From Clostridia bacterium (GTDB lineage Bacteria > Bacillota > Clostridia > Christensenellales > Aristaeellaceae): DNA of 16,968 nucleotides. The position numbers were made by a program, and so were the translations under genes. Under the pieces are notes generated by a model, which saw only the letters and a program-made list of their open reading frames with translations, had not been told where the DNA came from and ran no database searches. The stretch is from NCBI GenBank assembly GCA_016295665.1, contig JAEDKS010000036.1, forward strand, positions 1 to 16,968. Direction: 5' to 3'. Shown here piece after piece: positions 13,107 through 16,968 of the stretch; the stretch's first letter is position 1, and the number at the start of each line of letters is the position of its first letter.

Positions 13107-14267
13107 TCACTTCAGCTGCGCGGCAAAGGATTCGGCGCCGAAGCGCTCCGGCAGCCCCAGCCACTCCGCGCAGGTGGCGGCAATGTCCGCGTAGGTATCG
13201 CGGACGCCCAGGTCAACGCAGCCCGTCATGCCCCGGTGCCAGACCAGCAGCGGAATGTGCTCCCGGGTGTGGTCGGTGCCGTGATGAACGGGGTCACAGC
13301 CGTGGTCGGCGGTGATGATGAGCAGATCCTCCTCGCCCATCAGCGCCTTCACCTCCGGCAGGCGGCTGTCGATGTAGGCCAATGCGTCAGCAAAGCCCTG
13401 CACGTCCCGGCGGTGCCCATAGAGCATGTCCGTATCCACCAGATTCGTGAAGCAGATGCCGCTCCAGTCCCCGCGCATGTAGTCCAGCCACGCCTCGATG
13501 CAGGCGGGATTGCCGGCGGCGTGGTTGGAGCCGGTCAGCCCCTTGTGGTCGAAGATGTCCTCGATCTTGCCCACGCCCAGGCTCACCAACCCCGCGTCCT
13601 TCACCGCGTCCAGAACGGTGCGGCCCGCAGGGGGCATGGAGAAGTCCCGGCGGCCCGGGGTGCGGGTGAAGTGCCCGGGCTCACCCACGAAGGGCCGGGC
13701 GATCACGCGACCCACGCCCAGATCGCCCTGCAGCATCTCCCGGGCGATCTCGCAGAACCGGTAGAGCTCCTCACGACTGTACACATCCTCGTGGCAGGCA
13801 ATCTGGAACACGCTGTCCGCCGAGGTGTACACGATGGGGCAGCCGGTGCGCAGGTGCTCCTCGCCCAGCTCCTCCAGAATCGCCGTGCCGGAAGCCGGCT
13901 TGTTGCCGATGGTGCGGTGGCCGATCCTCGCCTCATAGGCGTCCAGGAACGACCGGGGGAAGCCCTCCGGGAAGGTCGGGAAGGGCCGCTCCAGCCGCAA
14001 TCCGCTGATCTCCCAGTGCCCGGTGGTGGTATCCTTGCCGGCGCTGACCTCCCGGCACTTGCCAAAGGCACCCACCGCCTGCTCATCCCTCGGATAGCCC
14101 GTGGCCTCAATCTGTCCAAGGCCCATCGCCGCCAGGTTCGGCAGCGCGGGATGCGCCAGCGCAATCACATGGCCCAGGGTGTTGGCCCCCACGTCATCAT
14201 ACTTCTCCGCGTCCGGCAGCTCACCGCAGCCCACCGCGTCCAGAACCGTCAGAAAAACCCGTTTCAT
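13107..14267 (-). CDS. deoB: Phosphopentomutase
   Basis: DeoB (drm) interconverts ribose-1- and ribose-5-phosphate, and the deoxy forms, linking nucleoside breakdown to central metabolism. It has 386 residues, the normal length, and belongs to the alkaline phosphatase superfamily. Metal and catalytic residues can be placed: Asp10, phospho-Thr near 80 in GKDTTTGHWE, Asp280 and His285 in DTDMLYGH, Asp321 and His322 in TADHGCDP, and His333 in TDHTREH. ATG 14267 has AGGAGG 12 nt upstream. It is the first gene of the deoB-punA-dacF unit. The short leader (about 20 nt) leaves no room for a riboswitch; no DeoR-type operator was recognised. Confidence 0.96.
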   Translation of the reverse strand: MKRVFLTVLDAVGCGELPDAEKYDDVGANTLGHVIALAHPALPNLAAMGLGQIEATGYPRDEQAVGAFGKCREVSAGKDTTTGHWEISGLRLERPFPTFPEGFPRSFLDAYEARIGHRTIGNKPASGTAILEELGEEHLRTGCPIVYTSADSVFQIACHEDVYSREELYRFCEIAREMLQGDLGVGRVIARPFVGEPGHFTRTPGRRDFSMPPAGRTVLDAVKDAGLVSLGVGKIEDIFDHKGLTGSNHAAGNPACIEAWLDYMRGDWSGICFTNLVDTDMLYGHRRDVQGFADALAYIDSRLPEVKALMGEEDLLIITADHGCDPVHHGTDHTREHIPLLVWHRGMTGCVDLGVRDTYADIAATCAEWLGLPERFGAESFAAQLK

Positions 14268-14296
14268 GCTCGGATCACGCCTCCTTCTGTGCTTCT

Positions 14297-14325
14297 ATTA
14301 TACAACAGTTTGCCCGCTTTGAAAA
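14297..14325 (-). promoter_or_regulatory. Promoter of the deoB-punA-dacF operon
   Basis: On the minus strand TTTTCA (14320-14325), 17 nt, then a perfect TATAAT (14297-14302). The -35 is weaker (4 of 6), which leaves room for activation or regulation. Confidence 0.7.
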
Positions 14326-14350
14326 GATGGGGTTTTTTACACCTCCGCTC

Positions 14351-14379
14351 TTGATTTTGGGCGTTTCCTGTCGTATGCT
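14351..14379 (+). promoter_or_regulatory. Promoter of the HAD-MBOAT-DHHW genes
   Basis: TTGATT (14351-14356), 17 nt, TATGCT (14374-14379), with a start expected near 14386. It is back to back with the deoB promoter. Confidence 0.6.
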
Positions 14380-14410
14380 GTACAGGGTAAAGAAACAGGA
14401 GGTCTGACTG

Positions 14411-15064
14411 ATGATGCAGATGACGATGATCGACGACCGCTTCCCCCGCATGCCCTGGGATGAAATCGACAACGTGGTGTTCGACGTGGGCAACGTGCTG
14501 CTCTCCTTCCAGCCCGCAGAGATTCTGCGGGAGCTGGTGCCCGAGGTGCCCCAGCTCCATCCCCTGCTGACGGCGAAAATTTTCCACTCCCCCTACTGGG
14601 TCATGATGGATCACGGCCTGATGAACCTCGCGGAGGCCACGGAGGCCATGATCGGCCCGGACAAGGCCCTGGAGGAGCCCATCCGCCGGGTCATGGGCGG
14701 CTGGGTGGAAATGAAGCATGTGCTGCCCGAGGGGCTGGAGGCGCTGGAAATGTGCCGCGCCCACGGCAAGCGCACCTATGTGCTGAGCAACTATGGCGAC
14801 GATGCCTTCCGGATTGTGGATGAAAAGTATGATTTCTTCCGTTTGTTTGATGGGAAGATCATCTCCTCCCGCGTGAAGCTCATCAAGCCGGACCGGGCCA
14901 TCTATGACCTGCTGACCGACACCTTCCGGCTGGAGCGGAGCAGGACGCTGTTCCTGGACGATGCCCCCGCCAACATCGAAACGGCGCTCCACGTGGGCTG
15001 GCAGGGCTTCTGCGTCAACCGCCCCGGCAAGCTGCACGCCTTCCTGACCGGCGAAAACGCCTGA
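14411..15064 (+). CDS. HAD-superfamily hydrolase, YihX-like
   Basis: A cytoplasmic phosphatase-type protein of 217 residues. Motif I is FDVGNVLLSF (nucleophile Asp25), motif II LSN (125-127), motif III Lys159 in IKPDRAIYD, and motif IV FLDDAPANIE (Asp183, Asp184). The second Asp of the usual DxD is Gly27; the same D-x-G-N form occurs in YihX-type proteins, sugar-phosphate phosphatases, so this need not mean inactivity. A helical cap domain lies between motifs I and II. ATG 14411 has AGGAGG 8 nt upstream. The MBOAT gene follows 37 nt after the stop on the same strand, so they are probably co-transcribed, but a link between their functions is not shown by sequence. The substrate is unknown. Confidence 0.85.
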   Translation: MMQMTMIDDRFPRMPWDEIDNVVFDVGNVLLSFQPAEILRELVPEVPQLHPLLTAKIFHSPYWVMMDHGLMNLAEATEAMIGPDKALEEPIRRVMGGWVEMKHVLPEGLEALEMCRAHGKRTYVLSNYGDDAFRIVDEKYDFFRLFDGKIISSRVKLIKPDRAIYDLLTDTFRLERSRTLFLDDAPANIETALHVGWQGFCVNRPGKLHAFLTGENA

Positions 15065-15101
15065 CGACCCCATGCTGCAGAAGGGATGTTGAAAGCAGGG
15101 T

Positions 15102-16439
15102 ATGTTGTTTTCCAGCATCGTGTTCCTATGCTTTTTCCTGCCGGCGGTGGTGCTGGTGCACGCCGCGCTGCCCCAGCGGCTGCGCAACGGCTTCCTGCTG
15201 CTGGCGAGCCTGGTGTTCTACGCCTGGGGCGACGCACGGTATCTGCCGTTGTTCCTGCTGCTGGCGGTCATCAACTACGCCTGTGCGCTGGGCATGGGCC
15301 GCTGGCGGCGGGCGGGGGGCGCGCTGTGCGCCTTGGGCGTTCTGGTCAACGCCGGGGCGCTGGTGTACTACAAGTACGCGGGGCTGCTGCTCCCCTTCCT
15401 GACGCGGACGCCCGCGCTGCCCCTGGGCATCAGCTTCTATGTGTTCCAGTCCCTGTCCTACCTGCTGGACGTCCGGGCGGAGCGGGTGAAGCCGGAGCGC
15501 AGCCTGCTGCGCTACACCACCTACATCATGCTCTTTCCCCAGCTCATCGCGGGGCCCATCGTGCGCTACAGCGATGTGTCGGAGGCGCTGCGGAAGCGCC
15601 CGCTCACCCCGGCGCACATGGAGCACGGCATGATGCTGTTCCTCATCGGGCTGGGCTCGAAGGTGCTGCTGGCAAACCGGCTGGGCGCGCTGTTTGACGC
15701 GCTGTGCGCCGTGGCGGAGCGGGGTGCGCTGGGCACCGCCTCAGCGGTGATCGCCTATGGCTTCCAGATCTACTACGACTTCGCGGGCTACTCCCTGATG
15801 GCCATGGGCATCGGCGAGATGCTGGGCTTCGCCTTCCCGCGAAACTTCCACCACCCCTATGCCGCCGCCTCCATCCGGGACTTCTGGCACCGGTGGCACA
15901 TCACCCTCGGGGACTGGCTGCGCACCTACATCTACATCCCCCTGGGCGGCTCCCGCAGGGGCACGGCGCGGACGATCCTCAACCTGCTCATCACCTGGGG
16001 CCTGTCCGGGCTCTGGCACGGGGCGGGCTTCAACTTCCTGGCGTGGGGGCTGTACTTCGGTTTGCTGCTCATTCTGGAGAAGTACGTCTGGGGTAACTGG
16101 CTGACCCGGCACAGGGCGGTGGGGCATGTGTACGCCTTTCTCACCGTGATGGCCTCCTGGGTGCTGTTCGCCTTCGGCTCCATGGAGGAGATGGGCGCCT
16201 TTGCCGCGCAGCTGCTTGAGCCCGCGCTGGGGGAAAACGTGCTGTTCCTGCTCGCCTGCAGCGCGCTGCCGCTGCTCCTGAGCGCGGTGTTCGCCGTGCC
16301 ACGGGTCTGCGGAGGATGCGCCGCGCTGCTGGAGAAGCGGCCCGCGCTGCGCTGCGCCGCGCTGCTGGCGGTGCTGGTGCTGTGCGTCATGGAGCTGCTG
16401 GGCGCGCAGTACAACCCCTTCCTCTACTTCCGCTTCTGA
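15102..16439 (+). CDS. MBOAT-family O-acyltransferase (AlgI/DltB-like)
   Basis: A polytopic membrane enzyme of 445 residues that moves an acyl (usually acetyl) group across the membrane onto an extracellular polymer. The start MLFSSIVFLCFFLP is typical of AlgI-like proteins. The conserved core reads FPRNFHHPY (245-253), DFWHRWHITLGDWLR (260-274), YIPLGG (278-283) and GLWHGAGFNFLAWG (303-316). His306 is the expected catalytic His, matching the invariant MBOAT His. About ten or more hydrophobic segments are visible. The ribosome binding site is poor (AGCAGGG ends 1-2 nt from the ATG), so translation may depend on coupling to the HAD gene. An overlapping ATG at 15086 is in the wrong frame. The next gene encodes the usual DHHW partner. 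The acceptor polymer is unknown. Confidence 0.92.
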   Translation: MLFSSIVFLCFFLPAVVLVHAALPQRLRNGFLLLASLVFYAWGDARYLPLFLLLAVINYACALGMGRWRRAGGALCALGVLVNAGALVYYKYAGLLLPFLTRTPALPLGISFYVFQSLSYLLDVRAERVKPERSLLRYTTYIMLFPQLIAGPIVRYSDVSEALRKRPLTPAHMEHGMMLFLIGLGSKVLLANRLGALFDALCAVAERGALGTASAVIAYGFQIYYDFAGYSLMAMGIGEMLGFAFPRNFHHPYAAASIRDFWHRWHITLGDWLRTYIYIPLGGSRRGTARTILNLLITWGLSGLWHGAGFNFLAWGLYFGLLLILEKYVWGNWLTRHRAVGHVYAFLTVMASWVLFAFGSMEEMGAFAAQLLEPALGENVLFLLACSALPLLLSAVFAVPRVCGGCAALLEKRPALRCAALLAVLVLCVMELLGAQYNPFLYFRF

Positions 16440-16454
16440 CAGGAGGTGATGCGC

Positions 16455-16968
16455 ATGACACGTAAAATGCCGTTGTTTCTCCTCACCATCGTCCTGCTGG
16501 CGGCGGGCGGTCTGCTCATCCTGCTGCTGCCGGAGCGCACCTTCTCGGAGCTGGAGAACCGGACGCTGACCACCTGGCCCGCCCCGGATGCCGCCGCCCT
16601 GCTGGACGGCAGCTGGGGCGAGGCGGTGGAGAGCTGCGCCGCCGACCAGTTCCCGCTGCGGGACGCGCTGATCTCGGGCCGCGCACTGCTCCATCTTGTC
16701 ACCGGGGACCGCTGGCAGATGGACACGCTGGCAGGCCGGGACGGCTGGCTGTTCGAGACGCCGCCGGACACCCTGACCCGCACCGCCACCCGCTCGGTGG
16801 AGACCCTGTCGGAGCTGGCGGAGGCCCTGTCGCTCCCCGGCTACCTGATGGTGATTCCCACCTCCGCCGCCCTTCTGCCCGACGCGCTGCCCCCGCTGTA
16901 CACCTGCGGCAGTCAGGAGGAGGTGCTGGACGCGCTGCGGGAGGGCGCGGGCTGCCTGCGCTGGGTGG
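16455..16968 (+). CDS. DHHW/AlgX-like protein, partner of the MBOAT enzyme (3' end outside window)
   Basis: 171 codons are visible before the window ends. A membrane anchor or signal segment (about 6-26) is followed by ERTFSELENRTL (27-38), the ENR motif at the start of DHHW proteins. Then come CAADQFPLRD (61-70) and AGRDGWLF (93-100), both typical of this family and of AlgJ/AlgX. The catalytic part, an SGNH-like fold with Asp-His and Ser motifs, lies mostly beyond the edge. ATG 16455 has AGGAGG 8 nt upstream; ATG 16449 is in frame but only 2 nt from that site. The gene begins 15 nt after the MBOAT stop. Such pairs O-acetylate exopolysaccharide or cell-wall polymers. Activity cannot be judged from this fragment. 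Confidence 0.85.
   Translation, partial: MTRKMPLFLLTIVLLAAGGLLILLLPERTFSELENRTLTTWPAPDAAALLDGSWGEAVESCAADQFPLRDALISGRALLHLVTGDRWQMDTLAGRDGWLFETPPDTLTRTATRSVETLSELAEALSLPGYLMVIPTSAALLPDALPPLYTCGSQEEVLDALREGAGCLRWV

Noticed and set aside
12235..13194. 319-codon + frame opposite punA
   Set aside because: Antisense shadow of punA with His-, Val- and Gly-rich composition and no ribosome binding site.
14268..14296. Riboswitch ahead of deoB
   Set aside because: Only about 20 nt lie between the expected start and the ribosome binding region, too short for an aptamer.
13236..14354. 372-codon + frame opposite deoB
   Set aside because: Antisense shadow; crosses the deoB promoter and has no recognisable motif.

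Overview
This window looks like chromosomal DNA from a GC-rich, spore-forming member of the Clostridia. The basis is a spoIID-spoIIQ pair, a drm-pupG-dacF cluster in the Bacillus/Clostridium order, MBOAT plus DHHW cell-envelope genes, strong AGGAGG ribosome binding sites, and sigma-A-like promoters lying in AT-rich islands between GC-rich genes. The exact genus cannot be read from the sequence. I see no phage, insertion sequence, CRISPR array or defence system. Most long antisense open frames are GC-driven shadows.

Layout. 1-1689 (-): glgB, glycogen branching enzyme, running off the left edge. 1690-1933: divergent intergenic region with a good glgB promoter. 1934-3737 (+): spoIID and spoIIQ, the sporulation peptidoglycan-remodelling pair of engulfment. 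3879-5362 (+): ECF sigma factor overlapping a single-pass, probably anti-sigma, protein, closed by a terminator. 5470-6075 (-): TetR-type repressor, divergent from 6325-10468 (+), an ABC ATPase, a two-module FtsX permease and a secreted adaptor, also closed by a terminator. 10586-10874 (-): three identical tRNA-Lys(CUU) genes in a perfect 108-bp tandem array with their own promoter and terminator. 11020-14267 (-): deoB (drm), punA (pupG) and dacF, read in that order. 14411-16968 (+): HAD hydrolase, MBOAT O-acyltransferase and a DHHW/AlgX-like protein cut by the right edge.

How it fits together. SpoIID trims glycan strands while SpoIIQ is the forespore-side LytM-fold protein of the engulfment machinery. 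Candidate sigma-E and sigma-F promoters precede the two genes, matching the compartment rule known from Bacillus subtilis. DeoB and PunA form a nucleoside salvage pair, and DacF trims peptidoglycan stem peptides. In B. subtilis the spoIIA operon follows dacF, but here a tRNA array does. The TetR gene and ABC operon share a compact control region in which two 9-bp inverted half-sites each fall between the -35 and -10 of one of two divergent promoters. MBOAT and DHHW proteins normally act together in O-acetylating an extracellular polymer.

Most genes belong to known families. The most unusual material is the symmetric TetR/ABC control region, the Gram-positive adaptor without a visible coiled-coil hairpin, the tRNA array whose last copy lacks an encoded CCA, the loss of spoIIA synteny, and a SpoIID with a His-to-Cys change in its probable zinc cluster. 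I do not see strong evidence for a wholly undescribed system.
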